NCBI GenBank assembly: GCA_032622095.1
Contig: CP136061.1
Coordinates: forward strand, 1,366,001-1,430,000
Reading direction: 5' to 3'
Source: Siphonodentalium dalli
Taxonomy: Eukaryota > Mollusca > Scaphopoda > Gadilida > Siphonodentaliidae
Length of the DNA: 64,000 nt
Under the pieces are notes generated by a model. It worked only from the letters and a program-made list of their open reading frames with translations, was not told the DNA's origin and made no database searches. A program made the position numbers and the translations under genes. Below, in pieces: positions 33,331-45,164 of this stretch; the stretch's first letter is position 1; the number at the start of each line of letters is the position of its first letter.

Positions 33331-36330
33331 CAATCAACGGCCAACAAACCAGACAATCTCAACCACGACTCAACCACGGGATCACAGCCTGATGATATTG
33401 GCAGATCCGCGGTGATCACCAATATTCTCGCGTTTAGAATTATAGAAAATACGACATCACTCACAGACACGTACAATTTCAACCACACTGAATTCTCCGA
33501 CATAGATATCTCACGTTTTCGCCACGTTCGCGGACACAGCTTATTCAACTATACAGTTCACAGCGCTTCTCCATATATAACCATTCAGTACGTCTCGAAC
33601 AGAGTTTCATCAACCACAGCTAGATTACACCGTTAATCCAACGCAATGAACACTCGCACACTTTCGCGGACACAGATCCAGCCACAGACTACATGTTCTC
33701 CGCATATAAACATTCACACACGGTTCCGGACACACTTTGGTCACCCACAAACTCACATCTACAAAACATTCGTTAGCTCACCTACTAGTTCCAGTATAGA
33801 CATTCATCTCTACAGATTCGTGCACATCATTATTCTGGAAATTGGGTGAGTGACCGTTCAATTTATCATTGCTGCCACATACACTTTGCACACCCATTGA
33901 AAATCCAAATTCCACATTTCATCCATGCACACGCGTTGGAACAAAACAAAGACACTTTATTATACAACAATATACACTTACACAACATTTAACCGCCAAA
34001 AAAAAAATGTACATAAAAGCCGTACATATTGTGATAATTCGCGCTAAATACAATCCAAGAAAACAAATTATTCTCCATTAAACTCTTTTAATTATATCGA
34101 ACCATACACCGCCCATCGACAACACGGGTGCACCATGCAAAAACAAACAATATAATTAACGCAAACCAGAAACGCTCTCCATTTAAGCCATCGCATTAAA
34201 AACAGCTAACTTGCCACGTGCACACAACTAACACGCGAACTGGATTTTACTTTAATGTATTAAACAACCTTCCACGAGATACGCAAAAATATACACGCAT
34301 CATATCATTCACATGCAATAAAGCATGTAGAAAACGTTCAACATTTCACATTAAATTTAATAAGGCGTAATTCATATTAAACACAAATTAAATAAATACG
34401 AATTAGTTGCGTTATAATGCAAACTAACTTCAAAACAAAACATTCGGCAAACATTTAGCCACCATTGAAACATAGCCGTATCATGCAGTTAGAATGCGAT
34501 ACGAGGCATTACATATCTAGATATAACTTATGGTAACTTCAATACCTCACAATCACTAATTTTAGATAGTGTACATGATTTTTATTAGTTTTATATAAAA
34601 CAGGTTTTACAAAGGCAGACAAAACGACACCTTCTCCCATCCCACCCCTTAGACATAGAGACAGGCACCCTGTCATCTCACGGCATGAACTTGCCAAAAA
34701 GCGAAAATCTTTACCCATGCCAGTGGCATGGTCATTTAGCATATATATCAAACAGGGCACTATCTCGTTTCCCAAATCTCTAATTCAATTCTCGATAACA
34801 GGTGTACGTTGATGAGTCATCATCGACTCAAGCCTCGGAGCAATTAAACTCAATTAGCATGTAATATGACGACTGACACTCAGCGTCTTTGACCAATCGA
34901 TCACGTGCGGCTTGTGCCAACCTGTCAATCATGGCTTCTGGCATGTGCCATCTCCGCGTCCATAACATTGATGGGTTTTCCATATGGCAAGTGAAAATTA
35001 TGGAAATCAGGAACTCAGTTTGCGTCTTCATTGCTTCAAATATGCTTGACTCAATAATATAATCCGCGACATAGCATACGCACGGCCGCAAAGCACACGC
35101 ATATATATCAAGCACAGTCCCGTATCCATCTAGATGCCTCATCTATACATATCCCGACCCCAAAATTACCCCCCTCCCTTCGCTCGGCCAGCACAAACAT
35201 CACCATTTTTATAAATTAATCAATTAAAATGACCCTCGATGGCGAAATCATTTGTGCTAGTTTCTCGCTGACATATAAAGTTGCGTCCCCAATCGTAATG
35301 TAAATATTTACAATTGATCATAGTTAAATGATATTTGTTATGGGGTTAAATCGTCCATTTTATCGAAATTTCCCCCAAACTTAGTAGAAGGCGACATTAC
35401 CCAGGCTGGCATAGCACCTGAGTACTAACTTATCAGTTTCACGCTCTCGAAAAAGTCCATAATACGTATATTTAAACTCAAAATTACTTGATATTCATTA
35501 ACTAAGTTATTAGTATATCGCACGGCGCCTATCACGCGCAATTGCATTCAATTGGGAGAGCCCCCCCCAATAAAACCAGACCATCTCAAACATAATAGAA
35601 TAGGAGAAACCCAAGTCAAGCTAACCCATCAAATTCTGCCTACGAGAAATCACCAAAAACAAAAATTTATTTCACTGCTCGCATAAATGTTTATATATAT
35701 ATAAAGCCTGACACACTAATTATCTATCATTCGTTCCGTACGCTTTTCTCCCTCGTCATATACAGGGACCCGGCCAATTTAACATGCGGATGCTTTCAAG
35801 TATCATATTTCTCATTACATTCATAGCAATTAGTTACAAGTGCTAAATGGGTCTCAAACAATCATGCAGAGAATACTTTCGAAATTCGGCTCCATTTGAT
35901 GCCAATGCAATCACGTGTTACCCATCAATTCACCACCAGGCTCCGTTTATGTCAGCGATTCGTTTCGAATGCTAAAGAGGTTACCCACAGAAAGACTGTA
36001 CGATACAAACCCATAATGGCAGATCACGTGATCAATGCCATACTCCACATGTCTATTTAAACATTTTGTTTATTGGAAATTACCCATTATAATTCAAGAA
36101 TAGATACATTAACCCAAACGTTACCGTCTTCATACCCGAGGAATAATTGTAAAATCACATGGAAATTAATATTGATTCCCAAAATGGCTTACCCGATTTT
36201 ATATTAATTAATTAACCCTTTAACACTAGCATTTTTTTTAAATCACAAATATTACCTCCGACCAATATACAGGAAAACAAATAAAACTTTTTAACAAACA
36301 TTAGCTAACTTATATTTAAACTAACTAACC
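33331..36330. other. Non-coding interior of LTR element, left part
   Basis: A/C-rich, G-poor + strand. Frames at 33412-34081 are low complexity without motifs. A - strand frame at 34828-35142 (104 codons) has ordinary composition but no recognised domain; it may be a decayed fragment of another element. Confidence 0.55.
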
Positions 36331-38075
36331 AGATAGGATAGGATAGGATATTTTATTTAAATATACACATATTAATGCATGATACATTTGACAAATATTA
36401 CATTGTATATTCGAGGGGGTGGCATAGTCAGGCTAGACTGTCTTACTGCCGCCCCCTTAAAGATGAAAAGATGTTACGATAGGCGGTCAAGATTCATTGT
36501 ACAATGCACGGCTAAATAATTATGTATCTCACAATGGTTGCATTTAACTGGATTATATGCATGGAGGGTATACGTCTAGAACAATCGATTATTGGTTACT
36601 CGATGGTTTGTCACTTTCTTGTCAGTGGGATGTTCCTTGAAAGTCGAGTAGGAATGTGCTGAGTAGGAATGTGCTGAGTGAGGTTTTGGATTGCGATATA
36701 GGGGAAGTCACTTATTGACGAGCTATACCACACAGTCGGGACATCTTTGATTGTTGCATTTAATTGTTGCAGTATATTTTTTAATGCAGTCGGCATGTAA
36801 ACGCCGTTTGAATGTGTGTCTGGATTGGTATGATGTAAATTCGTTATCTAAGTTGTTCCATATAGTTGGATAAGAATGAAATGGTAGTTGTTGGGACCAA
36901 GATGTTCTTGGTTTTTTTAAAAATAGTGGGTGCTTTTGCCGGGTGTTTGGTCCGGTTTTGCGTTTCATAAACATGTCGGTGAATGATTCTGTTAAGCGCA
37001 TATAATACCAATCATGCATGAAAACAGCCGCTTGCACTTTGTGGATGTCGTAGATTTTGAGTATATTTTCTTTTTTAAAAAGAGGTTCTGTGTGGCTTCT
37101 ATATTTCTTATTACATAAAACTCGTATCGCGCGTTTTTGAAGCATGAAGATTTTTTTTACCGCTGGGACGTGTCCCCATATTTGAACACCGTAGACAAGA
37201 TGGCTTTGTATTAGAGCATAATATAATGTTTTAAGTGCGCTACCAGGAAAGAAGTGTTTAACTTTATTGATGTGGTATATGGCATTCACCATTTTAGAAC
37301 AAACAGAGGACACATGTTTTTTGAAGGTCAGGTTTTCATCTATATTGATTCCTAAGAATTTTGTGGAGGATTCGTGCTCAAGATTTCCTATCTTATTTAG
37401 TTCCGTATTATTTAAGTAAACCTTTATGAAGTTCCATTTGTCATCATTGTTCTCTGGGTGTATTAGCATATAGTTGCTTTTTTTAGTATTGATCGCTAAT
37501 TTATTGCTACAGCACCAAGCGAATATGTTGCGCAACTCATTATTCACATAACTTTCTACAAGGACGCCATTTTTTCCACCAGTTACTAGAGTCGTATCGT
37601 CTGCGTATGATAAGATATCTATGGTTGTCGAGTTGGACATATCATTAACGTAAATTAAGAAAATTATCGGTCCCAGTATTGAACCCTGGGGCACTCCACA
37701 CGTCACTTCCGTTAATTTAGATTTGGTACCATTGAGTTCAACATATTGCCTTCTATTTTGCAGATAGCTCTGAAACCATGAGTATGCTGTGCCCCGTATG
37801 CCATAGTGATCTAGTTTATGAAGTAAGATATCGTGATTTATCGTGTCAAATGCTTTTGAGAGGTCGAGAAATAGGGCTAAAGTGGAATCTCTTGTCATTT
37901 TGTCATTATTTGAGACAACTTGATCGAGGAGGTGTAATACAGGATGGAAGGTTGAATGATTAGGACGGAAGCCGTATTGGTGTTTAAAGAGTATGTTTTG
38001 TTCATTTAAGAAGTCTAGTAATCGTTTATGCATTATTTTGCAGATACTGTTAGTCCTCAGCATATCTTCTATACG
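36331..38075 (-). mobile_element. 5'-truncated LINE inside the LTR element
   Basis: Runs on the - strand from about 38070 to a tail of three ATCCT-type pentamers at 36331-36350. Such a short tail is usual for CR1/L2-like elements. The 5' end is lost in the finger region of the reverse transcriptase. Confidence 0.8.
36723..38063 (-). CDS. Non-LTR reverse transcriptase, 5'-truncated
   Basis: 446 codons, open. Residues 65-73 are FLDLSKAFD, 123-132 GVPQGSILGP and 153-156 the catalytic YADD, all intact. The following thumb region has NKLAINTKKSNYMLI and TKFLGINID, and a late VYGVQIWG block, as in CR1/L2/Rex-type RTs. The first Met lies inside the truncated fingers and is not a natural start. No frameshift, so insertion is young and postdates the LTR element. 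It would support target-primed reverse transcription if complete, but the endonuclease is missing. Confidence 0.85.
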   Translation of the reverse strand: MLRTNSICKIMHKRLLDFLNEQNILFKHQYGFRPNHSTFHPVLHLLDQVVSNNDKMTRDSTLALFLDLSKAFDTINHDILLHKLDHYGIRGTAYSWFQSYLQNRRQYVELNGTKSKLTEVTCGVPQGSILGPIIFLIYVNDMSNSTTIDILSYADDTTLVTGGKNGVLVESYVNNELRNIFAWCCSNKLAINTKKSNYMLIHPENNDDKWNFIKVYLNNTELNKIGNLEHESSTKFLGINIDENLTFKKHVSSVCSKMVNAIYHINKVKHFFPGSALKTLYYALIQSHLVYGVQIWGHVPAVKKIFMLQKRAIRVLCNKKYRSHTEPLFKKENILKIYDIHKVQAAVFMHDWYYMRLTESFTDMFMKRKTGPNTRQKHPLFLKKPRTSWSQQLPFHSYPTIWNNLDNEFTSYQSRHTFKRRLHADCIKKYTATIKCNNQRCPDCVV

Positions 38076-39184
38076 GTGTACCTACGATTATAGGACATTC
38101 ATCAGTGTGCACTGAGACGACATTTGCTCTTAAAAGCAATATCAAGGTCATTATAGACAGAGCAACAATCCAATAATTCATTTATATTATTCATAAATAT
38201 CTTCATAACTGACCAACTCGTGAATCAAACGGTTGGATACATGTATACACGAAGTTAAGAGTGTATACTCCACATATCATTGTAATATATACACGCCAAC
38301 AATTTATTGGCATTAATGACATATTCATAACTGATCAACCCCGTAATCAAACCATGAACGCAAATATACGTCGCTGATAAAACGATTATAATATATGTAT
38401 ACACTAAGTCATAGTGTCTACTCACACTTCACATTGACATATTTAATAATTGTAGAGTATACAGTATAGAGTACTCATCTTCATGATAACAAAACTCGTT
38501 CTCATGATTATTAGGTCAATGCAATACGAGCGCATATACTTTAAGCCAGTCAGATGTCTGACAAATTGCTCGTGTAAATATATATATACTGATTGTGCTA
38601 AGGCACGACACACGATACCTTTACTCGCAATGTTCGAATAATAACATAACAATAACGGTAGGATTATACACCTACCTCAAATCACTGCATCTCACCAACC
38701 ATTCGCTAAAGCATTACCGCACCCCTGCCTTACGCCGATAATCGCGAAATTATGATTTCATTAGAAATCAATTCATAAGCGACGAATTATGCCAAAACGA
38801 GACTGCAAAAATGTCAGACATAAGTACACAATAATACGATGCGCACCAGTTAACTACATACATTGAACACTCTCAGCCACCCATGAAAACACTTTATATG
38901 CACCTAACGTGCTAATAATCACATACTCACCCTATTATTGCCACAACATAATCATTAGTCACATATCTCATAACGCGCAGCCCCCCCCCCATGCAAACAT
39001 GTCAAATATCCCACGAACCTACTGCTACAATAGCGCTCTTTATATATTAAGCGCAATCATGTGCTTAATATATTAAACACAATTATACGCGAAGTGCATC
39101 ATATACATATATCATCTCTATCACCAATAATAAGACACAACTTTAATATAACAAAACAAAAAAGACCCCTAAAAACCCGCCACA
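38076..39184. other. Non-coding interior of LTR element, middle part
   Basis: A/C-rich, with no coding frame of note. One AGCGCTCTTTATA motif sits near 39032. Confidence 0.55.
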
Positions 39185-39545
39185 AAAACGCTCTTTATTA
39201 TAGAGCGATTGGTACATAAACCACGGCATTTCTCCCATCAACAACCCATTCCCCAATCCCTACCTCATTTTACGGACAGTTGTCCGACCTTATTTGAGGC
39301 CATGAAACCATAAATACCGCCACAAACGCTCTTTATTATAGAGCGATTGGTACATAAACCACGGCATATCTCACATCAACAACACTTTCCCCAATCCCTA
39401 CCTCATTTTACGGACATTCGTCCGACCTTATTTGAGGTCATGACACCCTAAAACTGCCACTAAACGCCTTTTATTATATGGCGTGTGGAATATTAACCAC
39501 GGCATGCATCACCCAGATATTCACTATTTCCCAATCCTAATATGA
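39185..39545. repeat. ~140-bp tandem repeat with CGCTCTTTATTATAGAGCG hairpin
   Basis: Units start at about 39185, 39325 and 39462. Each opens with a small stem (CGCTCT/AGAGCG; GCC/GGC-type change in the third copy) and ends with CCTCATTTTACGGACA and CCGACCTTATTTGAGG. Confidence 0.8.
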
Positions 39546-39915
39546 AAGTCCAAACGAAAGTCCCCCCCCCCCCGCCCCCACACCCCCCTTCCCCCACAAA
39601 ATTTTATTTCACCCGCTCTCAAGCAATATCTCTTCGAGGCATCTACACATAATGTCCAATGATAAATTAACACACTAAACATCATCTAATAATCAGATTA
39701 TAACTCAATACTAGCAAGTCCAGTGTGCATCGGTGCACAGTGCACACAGGGCTAAACTTGCATTCCTCAAACAACAAAAAATAAATACAATAAAAATATG
39801 TTACACAAGTATCATATCAATAAATAGGAATATTTCAACATAAACTAATAACATAAACAAACATTACCCAGCCAATTTATCTGCCGCATAACATAACCAA
39901 AACTATCCATAAAAT

Positions 39916-40320
39916 ATGGGCAAGGGAAATGCCCATAACGTACATGTTAACGGCCAATCAAGGCCTAATTAACTTAACATGTAATATATAACACACGACA
40001 AACGTGTGTGCACAGTTACCTATCAAATCCTCACATGCCATTCCCCATCCAATTCCCATGACACCCGAACGCCCTTCCACAAGAAAATCTCCAAATACAA
40101 CGTACATGTTAACGGCCAATCAAGGCCTAATTAACTTAACATGTAACCTATAACACACGACAAACGTGTGTACACAGTTACCCATCAAATCCTCATATAC
40201 CATTCCCCATCCAATTCCCATGATACCCGAACGCCCTTCCACAAGAAAATCTCCAAATACAGCGTACATGTTAACGGCCAATCAAGGCCCAGTTAACTTA
40301 ACATGTATATAACACACAGT
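39916..40320. repeat. ~162-bp tandem repeat in LTR element
   Basis: ACATGTTAACGGCCAATCAA recurs at about 39943, 40105 and 40266, with CAAGAAAATCTCCAAATACA closing each unit. Just before it, GGGCAAGGGAAATGCCC matches a hairpin block of the LTR (around 32879). Each unit can fold (ACATGTTAA/TTAACATGT and ACACACG/CGTGTGT). Confidence 0.8.
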
Positions 40321-41727
40321 GCACAATCGTGCATAAAAATCCCAAATACATGTACAGAGCTAACTGAAGCTCACTCTTACATACATGTAACGCGCAATAC
40401 ACGGACCCCACATGCATCTATATCGTGCATAAAACAAAAATCCAATACACGTGAACACGAAATTCACGTACAAACTTCACCCAATACCGCCGCTTAGCAA
40501 AATGTGCATATACAGTGCCAAAATAGGCTCACCATGTGCACTTTATCCCAAACGACACAAATATTGTCAGTCCTTAAGCAATATTTATCATATTCTTCCC
40601 TACCCCATATATTATTGTCAAATATACTTGCCAATGATTAACTGTCATTAATAACATATTCATATACGCCCTATATCGGATCTTATAACTAAAATTAACA
40701 CATGTCCAACATCAGTTCATACTACCATTACTATTCATTAAGGCCAAACGATGTATAGAACCCACGTAGATAGAAGCATCAAGTTTCTTCATCCAAATCC
40801 CACACACGTACAATCATCGAGTTGTTCCAATAGGACAACGGAATACAAATTTCCGATATAATTTGTCCAGGAACAAAATATCACGTCACGAACACATTTT
40901 GTTCAAATATATCAATACAATTAAATAGGAACATACACTTACCATTCATATACAATGCTACCGATATAGATCACCATGCAATGATAATATTTTTTATTTA
41001 TATAAAGGCATATCCCCCTGTACATATAAACACACGCAACTTCACATATACAGCCAGACTTATATGACTCATCACACATGGGTTCGATAAGACTAAAGGA
41101 CGCGACATTCGTATCTAATATCAATAAAATTGAAAGCTACTAGCAAATGCCAATCAGTTCGGCTATCGTCGATATGATATATGTCAAACACGCGCGCTCC
41201 AAATATATTTAATTATATATATACTTATATACTTCACCACATCATTTTCCATAAGGGGCATATTTCTACCCCAAATATCGTTACTGCGAAAATGTCTGAA
41301 CGGCTGCAACAAAGCAACGCTATATTATGACACGATAGGCTGTGAAATATAAGCATCAAGAAACAGATCAATTAACATGCCACGAGCACCATTTCATAAA
41401 CACACGTGTTCTTAACAAGATGAATCACCAAACCAATACGCTACACTCCAGCCAAAAGGTCAACTTGACCCCAACACATTCATATCTAAAATTATAAATA
41501 TGTGCAAATATTTACAGCAATGGTAAAAACGAATTGTCTCTCATCATAATTTATTTCACCATTTTATTATTGAATGCATTGTTATTATATGTACGTCTAT
41601 TACCAATGTGCTACAATTTCAGCCTCATCCACATTACATGATCACCATTACCCCAGTTAGGTCCATAATTTTGATGTTACATAAGATTTTCCGCTGCGCT
41701 AAAAATCTTACACGGGTAGGGGACATA
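40321..41727. other. Non-coding interior of LTR element, right part
   Basis: A/C-rich, no gene. Ends with the candidate polypurine tract GGGTAGGGGACA. Confidence 0.55.
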
Positions 41728-42159
41728 TGTGAGATAACTACCCATTATAATCTCACAACTTGATTCAAACTATACGAATGTCCCAATATATAAAACCCCA
41801 AACTCAGATATTCGTGTTCGGTTCTCGAAACCTCACACGTCTTATTCTCAGCGAAGATATACACACAATGAAGATGGCTCCCAAATATGGGCAAGGGAAA
41901 TGCCCATAACGAAGGAACCAATCCCGATGTGTATTGCCAAACGCCTCATCTAATATGCGTCCCAAATAGTATATAAGAGACAACCACATCCCATCACCTC
42001 ATGCTTTCCCTATTCCACTTCCGAGCCTCTAATGCGTAGAGGCTCGACTATTCTAACACTAGCATCATCGATTGTCACATTTGTATACACTGCTTATATC
42101 TTATTCACGACGTAATAAAGACTTGTACCTATATATATCTATGTGTCCATTACCTCACA
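41728..42159 (+). repeat. 3' LTR
   Basis: Same length as the 5' LTR. The visible differences are G for T in the 'gggaaatgccc' stem, C for T in 'attgccaaa', G for A in the hairpin loop, and C for T in 'tgtacctat'. Confidence 0.85.
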
Positions 42160-42485
42160 TACTACCACATTTTTAATCACACCCATTTGTAATTAATTGT
42201 ATGCATATAGCGCACAACGGGGTGACACAAATGTGTAAACTAGCTTCCGAAATTGGTACCATACAACGAAGAATCAAGTACCGGTATATGGCCTAACTTG
42301 TATTCTTTCAGAAACAGTTAAATTAGTTTTGCACGAAATTCCGCTCGCTCATTGCATTTCTGCATAAATTAATCTCATTTCAAATAACTTTTATCGCATC
42401 AAAGTGCATTTTAGCCATCATTATTCGTTATATAATCCACATTCTAGTAAAGCCAGTTCATAATTCAGCACATTCTAACAGTTTT

Positions 42486-43680
42486 TTTTATTTTTTTCCC
42501 TTTTTTTTCATGGGTAGTTTGGGGTAGCTAGCCCCGGGATTGTCGAAAGGGCCGAAGGGCCCTTTCCTTAATCCCTCATGGTATTGATTTTATTTGTGAA
42601 ATAAGAGGGGGGAAATGAAAAAAAGGATAGCAATTTCTGGATTCTTTTTGGAGTTCATTTTCTTTCTTCTGGTGGTCTTAGACCCTTTGAATATGCCAGT
42701 GTATACTGTCCATATGTCTCTGTTGGAATTGCTGTTACAGTGCCAGATGTTTTCTCGTCTTTGTCTTTATGCCAGTAGATCTGGCGATCCCGCAGCAGGA
42801 AGAATTCGTATTTGGTGAGATGGTAAGTCTTTCCTGCTGCATGGTTTGTTGCGATCGCTATCTTTAACTTTTCTCGTTGTTGTTCCATCTGTTCTTTGGT
42901 GATGGACGTCGCCGGCTTCACTTCATACCTCGGCGTCGGAGGGGCGGTGATGGTAGATTCCGCCCCTGGTGGAGAATGGCTGGGTGGTGTTTCCATCTCC
43001 ACGTCGAAACAGGCGGCAGGAACATCGGGGGTGGAATCTGCGTCCCTGTCTCCGCTCGTCTCTGTGCCGACAGCAGGGAACTCCGGCAGATCTACGGAGT
43101 CCCTGCTAGCTGGTCTAATGTCACCTGTCTCCATGCAGGCCGGGTCGTCTGGGCGTCTCTCAGACAACTCCGGCCTACCGGCTGTGACACTGGATGGCTG
43201 AACCACACGGGGAGGGGCGACTGGCCGATCTACAGTCACCCCCTTTTGCTTCTTCCATTTAGCCCGTCTGGCTGCGTCCCTTCTCATTCGAGCTGGCGTC
43301 TTTCTCTTCGGAGGCTCCTCTTTCATTGTACGGCTGGTCTTGGCTTTCCTGCTCCGGGTAGAAGATTTCTGGGTTCCAGCATCTTCCGTACAGAATTCAA
43401 TACAGAGAGTCAAATAGCCTCTGTTAGACTGGAGATTCCAGCTAACAATATCCGCAATTTGAGATCTCTCTATTGCAGCTAACGCGGCGTCAGGGATTAG
43501 CTCCATTGTCCGTCGCGCTAAGCCTAATCCAAAACCGTCTCACTCGCCGGCATCAGCACGAGGGCGGTTGCTTCCAATAAAGGTTACAGACCGCTCAAAT
43601 CACTCGTACCGACGCTCTGGTAAAAAGGAACTAATTAAGCCAAATAAAATCTGACTTGTTCGCTCCACCTTCCACCAGAG
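42486..43680 (-). mobile_element. Retroposed single-ORF element with 13-bp target duplication
   Basis: TTCTAACAGTTTT occurs at 42473-42485 and again at 43681-43693, exactly flanking a unit that reads on the - strand: ~175-bp GC-richer leader, one 283-codon ORF, a short 3' region with AATAAA (near 42590) and an A-rich tail (T/A-rich on the + strand at 42486-42508). These are hallmarks of target-primed reverse transcription. No reverse transcriptase is encoded. It could be an ORF1-only LINE derivative, or a retrocopy of a gene. Confidence 0.85.
42655..43506 (-). CDS. ORF1-like basic/Pro-rich protein of the retroposon
   Basis: 283 codons, clearly GC-richer than its surroundings. Residues ~1-45 form a compact region with SWNLQSNRGYLTLCIEF. 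Residues ~50-90 are strongly basic with TPARMRRDAARRAKWKKQK, a likely nucleic-acid-binding segment. Residues ~95-195 are Pro/Ser/Asp/Glu-rich and probably disordered. The end has a helical KEQMEQQREKLKIAIA and a final region with YHLTKYEFF and YWHKDKDEK. The layout, a short beta-rich N-terminus then a 'RRRD..R...W' basic stretch, recalls ORFs that recur next to retroelements in corals and molluscs, but this is from memory and untested. The + strand frames at 42877-43482 are shadows. Confidence 0.65.
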   Translation of the reverse strand: MELIPDAALAAIERSQIADIVSWNLQSNRGYLTLCIEFCTEDAGTQKSSTRSRKAKTSRTMKEEPPKRKTPARMRRDAARRAKWKKQKGVTVDRPVAPPRVVQPSSVTAGRPELSERRPDDPACMETGDIRPASRDSVDLPEFPAVGTETSGDRDADSTPDVPAACFDVEMETPPSHSPPGAESTITAPPTPRYEVKPATSITKEQMEQQREKLKIAIATNHAAGKTYHLTKYEFFLLRDRQIYWHKDKDEKTSGTVTAIPTETYGQYTLAYSKGLRPPEERK

Positions 43681-43693
43681 TTCTAACAGTTTT

Positions 43694-45164
43694 ATTCCGT
43701 GATCGCTATTTATCGTAAAGGCTTAGGTAATTATCCAGCGTAATTTATCAACTCGTTACGCGATTGGCGGAATTATTTCAAGCTCCACCCACCGCTGTCA
43801 TCGGTAAGCGTCGATGGAGATGATCGGTCATGTGACCGCGTTGTGGTCATGTGATCGCACTCATTGACTGACTTCGGATATTTCCGCGATTTTTTTAATA
43901 TCATAATAATATAAATACTATCTGCTCGATTTTGAATTTTCTTGGCGATATGGGTCTGTTAGACATATATTATTATTATTATGACGATAAAAAAAATATT
44001 TTTGAGAGAGACTAATTCCTTTAACTTGTTAATAAGGCACAACGCTTTCGTATAAAAAATCTACTGGACTGGATTTCTTTCAGAGCAAAATACCACCTAT
44101 AGAATCATGACCGACCTAAAATATGTGTCAAATACCTAAGAAATAGCGATATAAAACCAATAATGTCCACTCCTTAAAATATTAACAAGGGTCTTTCGTC
44201 CACATTTTCTCTCTAAATTTTATGTTTTAGAATTGATATATATAGAGAAATTGTTCGGCCTTAATACCACGAAATTTCTAGTCAATACTGTTTAGCTAAT
44301 ATGCCGCAAACAAAAATATGCATAAAAAGGTCATCATCTTGCGGTTGTATCTTTCGAACATCGAAAGGCTGACTATTACTTTTATTAATTTTTGACCATT
44401 TTTTTTTTCGTTGAAATTCGCATTAAATTATAAATTATATTTAAAAAATAGTAACCGAATCACGAAAAGTATCAATCAATGCGAGTGGCCTCACGAGGAT
44501 TATTTATAGTCTAGTCGTAATTCTCAGAAAAGACATTTCTAGAAGCATTTCCGCGGAAAAGTGTCAAACCAACTTTTTTACCATAATTCGAAGGTGCCGA
44601 ACACGAATAGACTGCCTGTCGCCCGATTGGGTGAACATAGGGTTCAATAAAGGCTTTTAAAATCTTCGTGTTTTTTTTTCGCTGGAGGGTTGTTGATACG
44701 GCACCGTACAACGTCATATGAAATCACGTAACTGGCCTTGAACATACTCAAACTTATATACTCCTCGCGGAACGTTCAAAGCCGCGTTGTATCATGAAAC
44801 TATCATCACAGTAATAATTCTGAAACATTAACATCATAGTCCGGGAGCCAATATGGGTACCCTGGCACCCGCCCCATGGGACTTAACATCATCCCACTCA
44901 TTTTGTTCCTTATTCTGTCCTTCAACTTTTAAGCAATGTTAATAAGAAAAAAAAAGTGGCCGTGTAGACTTCGGACAAGATGGCGTCCATCCTGGCTGCC
45001 ATTTTTCAGATCAGGCCCTAAGTCAGTTTTATGCAAATTATAGCGGAAACATCTAGTAAAATGTATAGAAATGTATATATTTTCGTGAAGCTAAGACATA
45101 GTGACACTTTTTTGGTGCAAAATTGAAACTCACCCCCCAAGATGGCAACCAAAATGGCCGCCGG
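43694..45164. other. No gene recognised
   Basis: AT-rich intronic sequence. The - strand frame at 44511-44717 shows no known motif. Confidence 0.5.

Larger units (their letters stand above)
32718..42159. mobile_element. Large LTR element without recognisable genes (LARD-like)
   Basis: Two 432-bp LTRs (32718-33149, 41728-42159), both TGTGAG...CTCACA, differ at only about four sites. A primer-binding-site candidate starts TGGTACCGTGAAC at 33159, and a purine tract GGGTAGGGGACA lies just before the 3' LTR. Flanking 4-mers AACT/TACT match 3 of 4. The 8.6 kb interior has no gag or pol. Its only protein-like frame is a LINE in the opposite orientation. The + strand is conspicuously poor in G and rich in A and C. 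The element is a recent, non-autonomous retrotransposon that must use enzymes in trans. Confidence 0.8.

Noticed and set aside
34828-35142. 104-codon - strand frame in the LTR element as a gag candidate
   Set aside because: No zinc knuckle, capsid or protease motif and opposite orientation to the purine tract; kept only as a note in the interior entry.
42877-43482. 201-codon + strand frame
   Set aside because: It is the antisense shadow of the retroposon ORF, whose strand is fixed by the A-rich tail and AATAAA.
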